From positions 248,001 through 312,000 of the forward strand of contig NZ_JAYGIL010000002.1 in the NCBI RefSeq assembly GCF_034931025.1: 64,000 nt of DNA, read 5' to 3'. The position numbers were made by a program, and so were the translations under genes. Under the pieces are notes generated by a model. It had not been told where the DNA came from. It worked only from the letters and a program-made list of their open reading frames with translations, and did not search any database. The stretch comes from Arcicella gelida (GTDB lineage Bacteria; Bacteroidota; Bacteroidia; Cytophagales; Spirosomataceae). Below are positions 1-8,574 of this stretch, in pieces; the stretch's first letter is position 1; every line of letters begins with the position of its first letter.

Positions 1-1246
1 TGGCTTTATGGGTATTCAATTTGGTTTTGCACTGCAAAATGCCAATACAAGCCGTATTTTTTCAACTTTAGGAGCTAATCCTGATGAAATCCCTATCCTT
101 TGGGTAGCTGCTCCGCTTACAGGATTATTAGTTCAGCCAATTATCGGCTACATGAGTGACCGCACTTGGCACCCGAAATGGGGACGTAGAAGACCATTCT
201 TTTTTGCAGGAGCAATTTTAGCAACTATTGCATTGATTGCCATGCCACAGTCATCAGTACTTTGGATGGCTGGTGCTATACTTTGGATGATGGACGCTTC
301 TATCAATGTTTCAATGGAACCCTTTAGAGCTTTTGTGGGCGATATGCTTCCAAAAGAGCAAAGAACTACTGGCTTTTCAGTACAGACCTTTTTTATTGGT
401 GTTGGTGCAATGATTGCCTCTGGACTTCCCTCTATTTTAGATTACTTTGGCGTACAAAACACCGCTCCAGAAGGAATCGTGCCAGATACTGTTAGATGGT
501 CGTTTTATATTGGTGCTTTTGCTTATTTTGCTTGTATTCTTTGGACAATTCTAAAAACAAAAGAATATCCACCTGAAAACATGGAAGAATTTCAAAAAGA
601 AAAAGATGAAATGAATTTCATGCACGGAGTAAAAGAAACGATAAATGGTTTGTTCAAAATGCCAAAAGTAATGAAACAATTGGCTGTCGTTCAGTTCTTT
701 TCGTGGTTTGCCCTGTTCTGTATGTGGATTTTTACTACCAATGCTGTAACAAAAAATATTTTTGGAACAAGCGATACCAGTTCGGAAATCTATAATCAAG
801 GTGCTAACTTTGTCGGGATTTGTTTCTTGGTTTATAATGGTGTTTCAATGTTTTTTGCACTGTTTTTACCAAGTTTAGCAAAAGTATTTGGTAGAAAAGT
901 AACTCATTTAATTTGCTTAACTGCCGGAGGATTAGGACTTATCTCCATCATGTTTGTTACTTCCAAATACGCTTTATTGCCATCTTTTGTAGGAATCGGC
1001 TTGGCTTGGGCAAGTATTTTGGCGATGCCTTATGCCATGCTTTCAGGGAGTTTACCTGCCAATAAAATGGGATATTATATGGGAGTTTTCAATTTTTTTA
1101 TTGTAATTCCACAAGTAATTGCCAGTTTGGGTTTACCAAAATTCATGAAACTTGTACAATTAGAACCAATACATATCGTTACTTTAGGAGGAGTATTAAT
1201 GATTTTGGGGGGCTTGTTCACCCTTCGAGTTGACGATAACGATTAA
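1..1246 (+). CDS. MFS sugar transporter, SLC45-like (5' end cut by window)
   Basis: Inner-membrane major facilitator, probably a sugar:proton symporter of the SLC45/sucrose-maltose type. The frame is open to the first bases of the window, and the residues before the first in-window Met (position 8) read Gly-Phe, so the true start lies upstream. About 11-12 hydrophobic segments are visible. The conserved loop 2-3 signature (GYMSDRTW, then GRRRPF) is at residues 47-65 counted from that Met. A charged cytoplasmic loop (EFQKEKDEMNF) separates the two halves. It ends 7 bp before the next gene, so the two may be co-transcribed. The substrate cannot be read from sequence. Confidence 0.85.
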   Translation, partial: GFMGIQFGFALQNANTSRIFSTLGANPDEIPILWVAAPLTGLLVQPIIGYMSDRTWHPKWGRRRPFFFAGAILATIALIAMPQSSVLWMAGAILWMMDASINVSMEPFRAFVGDMLPKEQRTTGFSVQTFFIGVGAMIASGLPSILDYFGVQNTAPEGIVPDTVRWSFYIGAFAYFACILWTILKTKEYPPENMEEFQKEKDEMNFMHGVKETINGLFKMPKVMKQLAVVQFFSWFALFCMWIFTTNAVTKNIFGTSDTSSEIYNQGANFVGICFLVYNGVSMFFALFLPSLAKVFGRKVTHLICLTAGGLGLISIMFVTSKYALLPSFVGIGLAWASILAMPYAMLSGSLPANKMGYYMGVFNFFIVIPQVIASLGLPKFMKLVQLEPIHIVTLGGVLMILGGLFTLRVDDND

Positions 1247-1253
1247 ATAATAC

Positions 1254-2135
1254 ATGAGAAAAATTAATTTTAGTAGCTTAAATCAAAACCTTGCAAGCTT
1301 CATAAAACCTTGCAAGGTTTTTGTGTTTTCATCAGTATTGGTACTGGGAAGTAGTTTTCAACAACCACTATCAGATGAAGAAATTTATCAAAAGAAAATT
1401 CAGCAAGCACAAGGTAGCAATATGCACGAGTACACACTCAATATTGCGAAAGGTTTCCTAAACAGACCTTATAAAGCCTACACCTTAGAAAGTAAAGATG
1501 AGGAGAAATTAGTGGTAAACCTCAAGGAATTTGACTGCTCAACTTTTGTGGAAAGCTGTGTGGCAATGGGTTTGACTTATCGAAAAAAGGATATTTCTTT
1601 TGATAATTTTCAATATTATTTGAAGCGACTGCGCTATTACAATAAAGGACAAATTAAAGGCTATGAGTCTAGGATTCATTACTTTTCTGATTGGATTTAT
1701 ACGCATAACCAAGACGGACTATTAGAAGATATTACGCATAGTTTGGGAGGAATTCCATTGAAGAAAGATATTAATTTCATCAGTGCAAACTGGGATAAAA
1801 ATCCTAATGCAAGCAATATTGAACTTCAAGAAAAAATTAGGAAAGTAGAAAATAAAATCAGTAACCAAGATTTTTATTATATCCCTAAAGCAAAAATCAG
1901 AAGTATTGAAGACAAACTCTTGAATGGCGATATTATTGGTATTACTACAAATATTGATGGTTTGGACATTACTCACGAAGGTTTTGCCATTAGGTTACAA
2001 GACAGACGAGTATATTTATTACATGCTTCCTCTGAGTTTAAAAGAGTAATGGTAAGTGATAAACCACTAGCAGAATATATGGCTCCGAAAAAAACACAAA
2101 CTGGAATCATGGTTGCTAGGTTCAAAATTGAATAA
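1254..2135 (+). CDS. DUF1460 family secreted amidase-like protein
   Basis: 293 aa. It resembles the DUF1460 family, which has an NlpC/P60-like cysteine peptidase fold and is thought to act on cell-wall amides. The likely nucleophile is Cys95 in the motif FDCSTFVESC. A His near residue 242 (THEGFAIRL) and one in LLHASSE are candidate partners. The N-terminus looks like a signal sequence (KVFVFSSVLVLGSS) after about 20 odd residues. Those residues are encoded by DNA containing an 18-bp perfect palindrome and a direct repeat of half of it, so the true start could be internal. It follows the MFS gene by 7 bp. Function beyond the family assignment is not known. Confidence 0.75.
   Translation: MRKINFSSLNQNLASFIKPCKVFVFSSVLVLGSSFQQPLSDEEIYQKKIQQAQGSNMHEYTLNIAKGFLNRPYKAYTLESKDEEKLVVNLKEFDCSTFVESCVAMGLTYRKKDISFDNFQYYLKRLRYYNKGQIKGYESRIHYFSDWIYTHNQDGLLEDITHSLGGIPLKKDINFISANWDKNPNASNIELQEKIRKVENKISNQDFYYIPKAKIRSIEDKLLNGDIIGITTNIDGLDITHEGFAIRLQDRRVYLLHASSEFKRVMVSDKPLAEYMAPKKTQTGIMVARFKIE
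1285..1321. repeat. Palindromic repeat (18-bp perfect palindrome plus direct half copy)
   Basis: Positions 1304-1321 form a perfect 18-bp palindrome centred on CCTTGCAAGG. The first 13 bases of the same word occur at 1285-1297. It lies inside the predicted signal-peptide region of the DUF1460 gene, which is unusual because palindromes elsewhere in this window are intergenic. Confidence 0.7.
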
Positions 2136-2159
2136 CTAACCAATCTGCCAGTTTCAATA

Positions 2160-3536
2160 TTACTTCCTAAAAATCAAATTCTTATTTTTTAAGAATTTCT
2201 TAAATGAATCAGTTCCAATATTTTCCGCCTTGATTTCAAGGGAAGTATTGGAACTTTTTTGATTCCCGTAAAATCTATTTTCCAAGTAAGCATCATTGAT
2301 AGTAACCGTTTTACTTTTCAATTTATGAGCAATTTTCATTGTCTCGCTATCTTTTCCTGCAAAAACTGAACAAGTGAACGGACTGATAGAATCATTGGCT
2401 AAATCCAAGGCTTGTGCTTCATTTAAGAAAGACTTTACTGGCAAAATTGGGCCATAAGTCTTTTCTTTCATGATTTTCATTTGGTGATTCACATTGGTTA
2501 AAATCGTTGGGCGACAATAATATCCTCCTTTTTGTACAAGACATTTGGCTGCTCCCGCTACAACCACTGCCCCTTTTTTAACTGCATCAGCCAATTGTTC
2601 ATTAATCAAAGTAGCTTGTTTTTCAGAAATGAGTGGTCCGATTTCTCCATGATTAATATTCGGATACGCCAATGTTAATAAATTACTTTTACCAACTAAT
2701 CTTGATAAAAACTGAGAATGGATATTACGATGTACATAAACCCTTTCGATGGCATCAGCCGACTGACCTGCATTAAAAACACCAGCCCACAAAATCGCTG
2801 AAGAGGCGTGTTCTATATCAGCCGTTTCAGTGACAATAGCCGCTCCTTTTCCTGCAAATGATAGTGTTGATGGAATAAAATGCTTTGCACTTGACTCATA
2901 TACTTTTCTTGCATTCACTTCTGAACCAGTATAGCAAATAGAATCAGTAATGGCACAAAGTATTTCCCCAGTCTCTTTCCCACCTTCCACAAAATCAATA
3001 AGATTATTAAAATGTAAAATCTCGTTAATCGTTTTTTCAATTACTTTAATAAATCTTGGTGTTTTTTCGGAAGGCTTTACCATCACGGCATTACCAGCCA
3101 ATAAAGCAGGAATAACTTGTATGAAAACATTCTGTAAAGGAAATTGCCAAGTACCAATGATACCAACAAGTTCAAAAGGCTCTGAAAATTCTTCAATATG
3201 ATAAGTATTATTATGAAAAATTGTCTGTACTCCTGGTTTGAAATAAGTATGTGCTAAATCACAAAACTGATCAATGGCAGCCATTACTAAATTGATTTCC
3301 GATTCGGTTTCAATTTTTCTGCCTGTATCAATTGTTAATGCTTCTGTAATTTCTTCAAGGTGTCTTTCTAATGCCTTTTTCCAACGCTGAATTGTTTTTA
3401 TTCTTTGCTCAATACCAATTACTTGCCAGTTTTTCTGAGCCTGACGCATTGCATTGGCCTTTATTTGGAGTGTTTCAAAAGAGAGTGGAGAGATTTCATA
3501 ATCATATATACCTGTTCTTGGATTTCTTACTTTCAT
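2160..3536 (-). CDS. Aldehyde dehydrogenase-fold protein lacking catalytic residues
   Basis: 458 aa, near-normal length for the NAD(P)+-dependent ALDH superfamily, with the fold's landmarks intact (WQFPLQN, GNAVMVKPSEKTPRF, CYTGSE, ERVYVH, GPILPV). The catalytic positions are not. The nucleophilic Cys of GQxC is Ala260 (NAGQSADAIERV). The general-base Glu of LELGGK is Ser226 (LSFAGK). The oxyanion-hole Asn of PWNFP is Gln (TWQFP). The 34-residue spacing between 226 and 260 equals that between E268 and C302 in classical enzymes, so the alignment is secure. It reads as a pseudoenzyme, perhaps with a binding or regulatory role. It is convergent with DUF1460 and divergent from the TetR gene. Confidence 0.85.
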   Translation of the reverse strand: MKVRNPRTGIYDYEISPLSFETLQIKANAMRQAQKNWQVIGIEQRIKTIQRWKKALERHLEEITEALTIDTGRKIETESEINLVMAAIDQFCDLAHTYFKPGVQTIFHNNTYHIEEFSEPFELVGIIGTWQFPLQNVFIQVIPALLAGNAVMVKPSEKTPRFIKVIEKTINEILHFNNLIDFVEGGKETGEILCAITDSICYTGSEVNARKVYESSAKHFIPSTLSFAGKGAAIVTETADIEHASSAILWAGVFNAGQSADAIERVYVHRNIHSQFLSRLVGKSNLLTLAYPNINHGEIGPLISEKQATLINEQLADAVKKGAVVVAGAAKCLVQKGGYYCRPTILTNVNHQMKIMKEKTYGPILPVKSFLNEAQALDLANDSISPFTCSVFAGKDSETMKIAHKLKSKTVTINDAYLENRFYGNQKSSNTSLEIKAENIGTDSFKKFLKNKNLIFRK

Positions 3537-3815
3537 TTAATTATAAGGCTTAAAATTCATGCAACACAATTTACAAAATTGCATTTTTCAAATATACTGT
3601 TTTAATTAGTTTTTAGTTTTTTATCAATCGCTTTTTATTTAAGTTAAGCCAAAAGATTATGCCAAAAAGCTAAAAATAATAAATTACCATAGATTAACAT
3701 TAAGAAATTCATAGAATTACTTAATTATTCCCAATTTTAATCTATATTTAAAGCCAAATTTCAAAAATCACTTACACACGCTTAAAACTCAATTTTACCT
3801 TCCTTCCACTATTTT

Positions 3816-4394
3816 ATGAATACTGTTAAAGATTTCGACAAAAAAGAAGCCATCTTTCAAGCAACCCTAGAACTTATTTCTAAGCATGGATTCCACAGCT
3901 CGCCCATGTCTGAAGTAGCTAAAAAAGCAAATGTAGCAGCAGGCACTATTTATCACTACTTTAAAAGTAAAGATGAACTCATTTGTGCATTGTACGTTTA
4001 TAAACGTGAAAAATCTATTCAGAATATTTTTCGTAACGACGACCCCACCAAACCTTTCAAAGACCGTTTTCGTAGTTTTTATCTTCAAATGATTAATTAC
4101 TACTTTACTAATCCAAAAGAGTTTTATTTCTTAGAACAGTTCATGAATTCGCCGTACATTGGCATGCTCAAAAAAGAGGATATTACTCGACTTGAACAAC
4201 CCATTTATGATTTTCTCAGAAAAGCAGTTTTCACACAAGTAGTAAGAGATATTCCTCCTAAAATACTAATTGCGATGGTTACTGGAAGTGCAAGTTCATT
4301 GATTAAGCTTCGTTTGTCAGGAGAGTTTCTAATGACTTCATCAGACCTAGAAATGGCTTTTTTTACCTGTTGGGATGGCATTAAAAAACCTTAA
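3816..4394 (+). CDS. TetR/AcrR family transcriptional regulator
   Basis: 192 aa. The N-terminal TetR helix-turn-helix spans about residues 10-55: an ATLELISKHGF helix, then MSEVAKKANVAAGTIYHYF with the canonical GTIYHYFKSKDEL recognition helix. The C-terminal two-thirds is the variable ligand-binding and dimerisation part. It is divergent from the ALDH-like gene with a 279-bp shared upstream region, so it may control that gene and itself. The inducer is unknown. Confidence 0.9.
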   Translation: MNTVKDFDKKEAIFQATLELISKHGFHSSPMSEVAKKANVAAGTIYHYFKSKDELICALYVYKREKSIQNIFRNDDPTKPFKDRFRSFYLQMINYYFTNPKEFYFLEQFMNSPYIGMLKKEDITRLEQPIYDFLRKAVFTQVVRDIPPKILIAMVTGSASSLIKLRLSGEFLMTSSDLEMAFFTCWDGIKKP

Positions 4395-4396
4395 CT

Positions 4397-4519
4397 TTAC
4401 TTTTTATTTTTATTGAAAATCTTGAAAGCAATATACAAAGCACCCAATAGTAATATTAGAAACAATAATGAGAATAGTTTCTCGGCACCTTCGGGCAATT
4501 TTGATTGTAAAAAAACCAT
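4397..4519 (-). CDS. Small single-pass membrane protein, 40 aa
   Basis: A short minus-strand frame read directly from the sequence: an ATG at 4519 and a TAA at 4397-4399 encode 40 residues. The N-terminus is polar (SKLPEGAEKLF). A hydrophobic segment follows (SLLFLILLLGALYIAF), then a basic tail (KIFNKNKK). This is the layout of a genuine one-helix membrane protein with a cytoplasmic positive C-terminus. It fills the otherwise empty gap between the TetR and mog genes and is convergent with TetR. No family is recognised. The call rests on composition and topology alone. Confidence 0.5.
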   Translation of the reverse strand: MVFLQSKLPEGAEKLFSLLFLILLLGALYIAFKIFNKNKK

Positions 4520-4661
4520 ATCGTTGTTGAGTAATTTTAAATAAAAGAAAAAATCTAATGCGTAATTTACAAATTAACTCATCAAACGCTATTCCTCAAA
4601 AAATTTTACACTATATTTAAAATTTTGAAAGAAAACGCTTTGAGAAGCATATCTAAAATTT

Positions 4662-5195
4662 ATGCAAGAACTTATTAAAATTGGAGTTATCAATATTTCA
4701 GACAGAGCTAGTGCTGGAATTTATGAAGACATTCCGGGAAAAGCTGTCGTTGAAACGCTAAAGGATTACTTAGTCTCTACTTTTGAAACTGTTTATAAAG
4801 TAATTCCTGATGAACAAGATTTAATTTCAGCGACCTTAATTGAAATGGCTGATATTGAAAACTGTTGTTTAATTGTAACAACTGGTGGAACTGGCCCAAG
4901 CAAAAGAGACGTAACCCCAGAAGCTACAGAAGCCGTTTGCGATAAAATGATGCCCGGTTTCGGTGAATTAATGAGGGCAGAAAGCTTAAAATATGTTCCA
5001 ACTGCTATTTTATCCAGACAAACTGCTGGGCTCAGAGGGAAATCTTTAATTATCAATTTACCCGGAAAACCAAAGGCGATTCGTCAATGTTTAGACGCTG
5101 TTTTCCCAGCTGTTCCATACTGTATTGATTTACTTGAAGGGCCATATCTCATTTGTAATCAAGAGATTATGAAAGAGTTTAGACCTAAACAATAA
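4662..5195 (+). CDS. mog: Molybdopterin adenylyltransferase MogA
   Basis: 177 aa, the usual size for MogA. It adenylylates molybdopterin before molybdenum insertion in molybdenum cofactor synthesis, in the cytoplasm. Visible signatures are ISDRASAGIYEDIPG near the N-terminus, the MPT-binding TTGGTGPSKRDVTPEAT at about residues 73-89, and LPGKPKAIRQCL near residue 145. No other moa/moe gene is nearby, so it is an isolated cofactor gene here. A strong hairpin terminator follows immediately. Confidence 0.92.
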   Translation: MQELIKIGVINISDRASAGIYEDIPGKAVVETLKDYLVSTFETVYKVIPDEQDLISATLIEMADIENCCLIVTTGGTGPSKRDVTPEATEAVCDKMMPGFGELMRAESLKYVPTAILSRQTAGLRGKSLIINLPGKPKAIRQCLDAVFPAVPYCIDLLEGPYLICNQEIMKEFRPKQ

Positions 5196-5196
5196 A

Positions 5197-5231
5197 TTAA
5201 AAATCCACAAAACTTATTTGTGGATTTTTAA
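5197..5231. terminator. Bidirectional intrinsic terminator between mog and the XRE regulator
   Basis: A perfect 15-bp inverted repeat (5197-5211 with 5217-5231) around a 5-nt loop, with A/T-rich flanks giving U-runs in both directions. It sits between convergent genes. Confidence 0.88.
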
Positions 5232-5232
5232 T

Positions 5233-6210
5233 TTACTTCAATTGATTAAGCTCTAAACTCAATTCTTCTATAAGTGATTTAGCCCTTTCTAAGGATATTC
5301 TTGGTTCTGGTAATTCTTTACTCATAAAAGCAGATACTTCCCAAATTTCAGCAATTGATTTCAAAGAGATTTCAAAACTTGGAATCGAAGAATCATCAGA
5401 ACTGAGCAACAAAGTGCCTTTTACTTTAATCTGATTATAAACTCTTCTGTAAATAACACCCTGTTGGGGAGTGATTAAAATGTAAAATTTTCCATCCAGA
5501 ATATTCGTCCAATGGTCAATGGCATTGCCAATTACAATTGAATTTTGTAAAGGGAAATCGCTTCCCATTTCAAAAGCTCTACTCTTTTCCGAATTCACAA
5601 AAGGCATGGAAAAAGTAGCCAGCGTTTTGATGTATTCAGTTTTGGTATAATTCGCTAGATAATCTTTAATCTGTGTTCTTTTTACGTAAGGAATTCTGAT
5701 TTCAAAACTTTTGTGAGGAATTTCATTCAGCGATTTATTATTGTTATTATGCTGATTTTCAGAAAATGACGAAAAGTTTTGCTCAGGAATTGTATAATTT
5801 ACTCGATTATGAACAAATTGATTTTCGTTTCTAATCGGCTGCTCTTCCTCCTCTTTTTGAAAATACTCATCAATAATTTTAGCAATTGGCAATGGCTCTT
5901 CTTTCTTCTGAAAAGTACTTACAGCATCATTCACAGGCACTTTTACTTGCTCCATGATACCCGTAGTACTTTGCCCTAAACTAATGCCGGGCGTTTCACG
6001 AATTTTTCTAATATCAGTCTTAATCAATGAATCGACAGAAGTACCAAATACTTGTGCTATGGTTTTGAGGTTTTCTAAATTCGGATTGGCTCTTGCTTCT
6101 TCATAAGCCCCTAACAACGAGCGCTTAATGCCAATTCTTCGAGAGAATTGTTCTTGAGTAAGTCCATTTAATCGACGAAGATACTTTATATTATTGCTAA
6201 CGATAGACAT
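5233..6210 (-). CDS. XRE-family regulator with S24/LexA-like C-terminal domain
   Basis: 325 aa. An N-terminal lambda-repressor-type HTH spans residues 5-60 (NNIKYLRRLNGLTQEQFSRRIGIKRSLLGAYEEARANP). A polar linker (about 75-165) follows. The C-terminal domain (about 205-310) resembles the S24/LexA fold (MPFVNSEKSRAF, FEMGSDFPLQNSIVIG, GVIYRRVYNQIKVKG). The catalytic Ser of the GDSM motif is absent (GSDFPL), so self-cleavage is not expected and the domain probably dimerises or senses a ligand. The terminator at 5197-5231 ends it. Targets are unknown. Confidence 0.8.
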   Translation of the reverse strand: MSIVSNNIKYLRRLNGLTQEQFSRRIGIKRSLLGAYEEARANPNLENLKTIAQVFGTSVDSLIKTDIRKIRETPGISLGQSTTGIMEQVKVPVNDAVSTFQKKEEPLPIAKIIDEYFQKEEEEQPIRNENQFVHNRVNYTIPEQNFSSFSENQHNNNNKSLNEIPHKSFEIRIPYVKRTQIKDYLANYTKTEYIKTLATFSMPFVNSEKSRAFEMGSDFPLQNSIVIGNAIDHWTNILDGKFYILITPQQGVIYRRVYNQIKVKGTLLLSSDDSSIPSFEISLKSIAEIWEVSAFMSKELPEPRISLERAKSLIEELSLELNQLK

Positions 6211-6452
6211 GGTTTGACGGTTAAATCTGTAGCGCTTGTCTTAATTAACATTCTGCAAGGCAATAACAGTTTTAGAAATATTTTTTCTGTGATTCAAAAT
6301 AATCAAGCAAATCTTGATGAAATCCATTTAAAATTTCGAACAAAAGATTTCGTAAAATAACGATAATTTAGATAAAATGCCAATTATGGATAGAGAATAT
6401 AAAATCTCATTCTGGCACGCTAAATAACTTTTGTATCCTGAACTGTTAGACT

Positions 6453-8075
6453 CTAATTTTTCAATGCGTCTTTCTCTAATTTTTCTGCCAATTTAACGGC
6501 TTCATAAGCATTTACAATTCCTCCACTTGAAGAAAGCTTTCCAAACTCAACTAATTCTGAAGAACCCGGACGAGCAACTTTCAATTGTGCTAATTTGATG
6601 GAAGATTCTAAAATAATTTGTTTGATTTGCTTATAAGTAAAAGTTGGATAAAATGAAATCAATAAAGCTGCCAAACCCGAAACAACAGGTGCAGCCATAC
6701 TTGTGCCACTCAAATCTTCATATTTTGAACCCACAACAGTCGATTGAATATCTACTCCTGGGGCAAAAACATCCACAGTTTTTTGTCCATAATTAGAAAA
6801 TTCAGCCACTGTATTGGTCGATTGCATCCATGAGGTTGCTCCTACTTCAATCCAATTATCAGCTTCACTTCCATCCAAAAGATGTTTTGTTGGATAATTT
6901 TCTTTCGTATCAATATCTTGATTTTCATTTCCTGCCGCATGAATCAACAAAACGCCTTTCGATTGTGCAAATTTAACGGCTTCATCAACCGCTGATTTTT
7001 GAGGAGAAACAGTTTTTCCAAAACTCATATTAATTACTTTTGCTCCATTTTCAACCGCATACAAAATCGCATTTACTACATCTTTATCACGTTCGTCTCC
7101 ATCGGGCAAAGCTCTAATCACCATAATCTGAACATTGTCAGCCACGCCAGCAATGCCAAAATCATTGTTACGATTTGCTGCAACAATTCCAGCAACATGA
7201 GTTCCGTGACGAGCATCAGGACCTTTCACTTCATTGTTTCCATAATTTCTGTCTTGGATATTATTTACATCATCACCAACGATTCCTCTGGGATTATAAG
7301 TAAGATTTACACCATAATTCAGTTGAGTGTCATAATATTCGTATGCTTCTTGAAGCTTGGTTTCATCTTGTCCTAAATCCAAAATCAATTCAAATACTCT
7401 TTTAGCTTTCTTTAGTTCCTCACTATCCTTACTCGTGATTTTAGCCAAATCAGCTTTTGTAATTTCTTTTACAGACAAATGTTGCGTTAATAGAAGCTTC
7501 GAATTGATGAATTTATGATATAAGTTAATCACAAAAACACCTTGCTCATTTACATCTTTTAACTTGCTATCATATTCTTGTTTATATTTTTTGTATAAAT
7601 CGTACTCTTTTTTATCCTCAGCAGCAAGAGCTGTCGTTTCATTAAAGTGTTCATATTTTTTTTGAAGACGAGCAAATTCTCTGGTAATTTCTAAGCTTTC
7701 CTTAGCGATATCTTCTCCATTTTTTCCACCTAAAAAATCCCATCCATGAATATCATCAATGTAGCCATTTTTATCATCATCAATGCCATTATTAGGAATC
7801 TCCTTTGTGTTTACCCAAATTTTATTGGTTAAATCTTCGTGAAGAATATCAACACCTGAATCAATAATTGCGACAATAACGGGCTTTGATTTTTTATTTT
7901 TTAAAATATTACGATAGGCTTTTTCAGTACTAATTCCCCTTACTTTATCGTCTGAAAAATCTAAATTAAACCAATTAGAAGGAGCGTGTTCGAGTGAAGG
8001 TTCAAGATATTGGGCATTGGAAGTATTGAAAAGGAAAAGCAGCCAAATCAAACTGAGTTTTGGTAAAATATTCAT
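6453..8075 (-). CDS. Secreted subtilisin-like S8 serine peptidase
   Basis: 540 aa. A signal peptide (MNILPKLSLIWLLFLFNTSNAQ) precedes the peptidase domain. All three catalytic motifs are intact: Asp in VAIIDSGVD (about residue 71), His in RHGTHVAG (about 291) and Ser in LSGTSMAAP (about 461). About 150 charged residues are inserted between the Asp and His motifs (KEYDLYKKYKQEYDSKLKD region), as in the larger Bacteroidota subtilases. No C-terminal secretion domain is visible. It is a single gene with a 475-bp upstream gap, and probably a periplasmic or extracellular protease. Confidence 0.9.
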   Translation of the reverse strand: MNILPKLSLIWLLFLFNTSNAQYLEPSLEHAPSNWFNLDFSDDKVRGISTEKAYRNILKNKKSKPVIVAIIDSGVDILHEDLTNKIWVNTKEIPNNGIDDDKNGYIDDIHGWDFLGGKNGEDIAKESLEITREFARLQKKYEHFNETTALAAEDKKEYDLYKKYKQEYDSKLKDVNEQGVFVINLYHKFINSKLLLTQHLSVKEITKADLAKITSKDSEELKKAKRVFELILDLGQDETKLQEAYEYYDTQLNYGVNLTYNPRGIVGDDVNNIQDRNYGNNEVKGPDARHGTHVAGIVAANRNNDFGIAGVADNVQIMVIRALPDGDERDKDVVNAILYAVENGAKVINMSFGKTVSPQKSAVDEAVKFAQSKGVLLIHAAGNENQDIDTKENYPTKHLLDGSEADNWIEVGATSWMQSTNTVAEFSNYGQKTVDVFAPGVDIQSTVVGSKYEDLSGTSMAAPVVSGLAALLISFYPTFTYKQIKQIILESSIKLAQLKVARPGSSELVEFGKLSSSGGIVNAYEAVKLAEKLEKDALKN

Positions 8076-8574
8076 GGCGGTTATAAAAAATTAAGGATTA
8101 TATGCTGTTGATGAATGAATTATCTGTAAATCTAAGAAAAAGCAAATTCAGATAAAAATGGCTATTTGTAAAGAAAAAGCTAAAACCTAAATTGAATTTT
8201 GTTTTTTCATCAAAAACACTTGCACAATTTAACATTTTAGACATAATTTCTTTTACTTAGTCACCTCTTCATGTGATTTAAAATTAAAGATTCTTCAACA
8301 AGCGTTGACTATTTGACTGACGAATCAATTAATCAACTGATTTACAATATAATCTGCTGTGGTTAGTATTTTCAAATATTAAGTAACGTGTAAAAATGCA
8401 ATATACAATAAGTACTACAATCTGTTTATGTATATTCCAAGAATATTTTTTTACATTTTAAGCATTTTTTTTATTTACGGCATTTCATCATCAAAAATGA
8501 ACCTGTGATACAATGGAATAGTTTACAGATATGATGTACATACATTAAATTTGAGTATCTCCATAAATTCAGAA
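8076..8574. other. AT-rich divergent intergenic region
   Basis: About 500 bp between the divergent subtilase and MFS genes, very AT-rich. I find no convincing ORF, RNA gene or long repeat. It must hold promoters for both flanking genes, but I could not place a complete -33/-7 pair. Confidence 0.5.
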
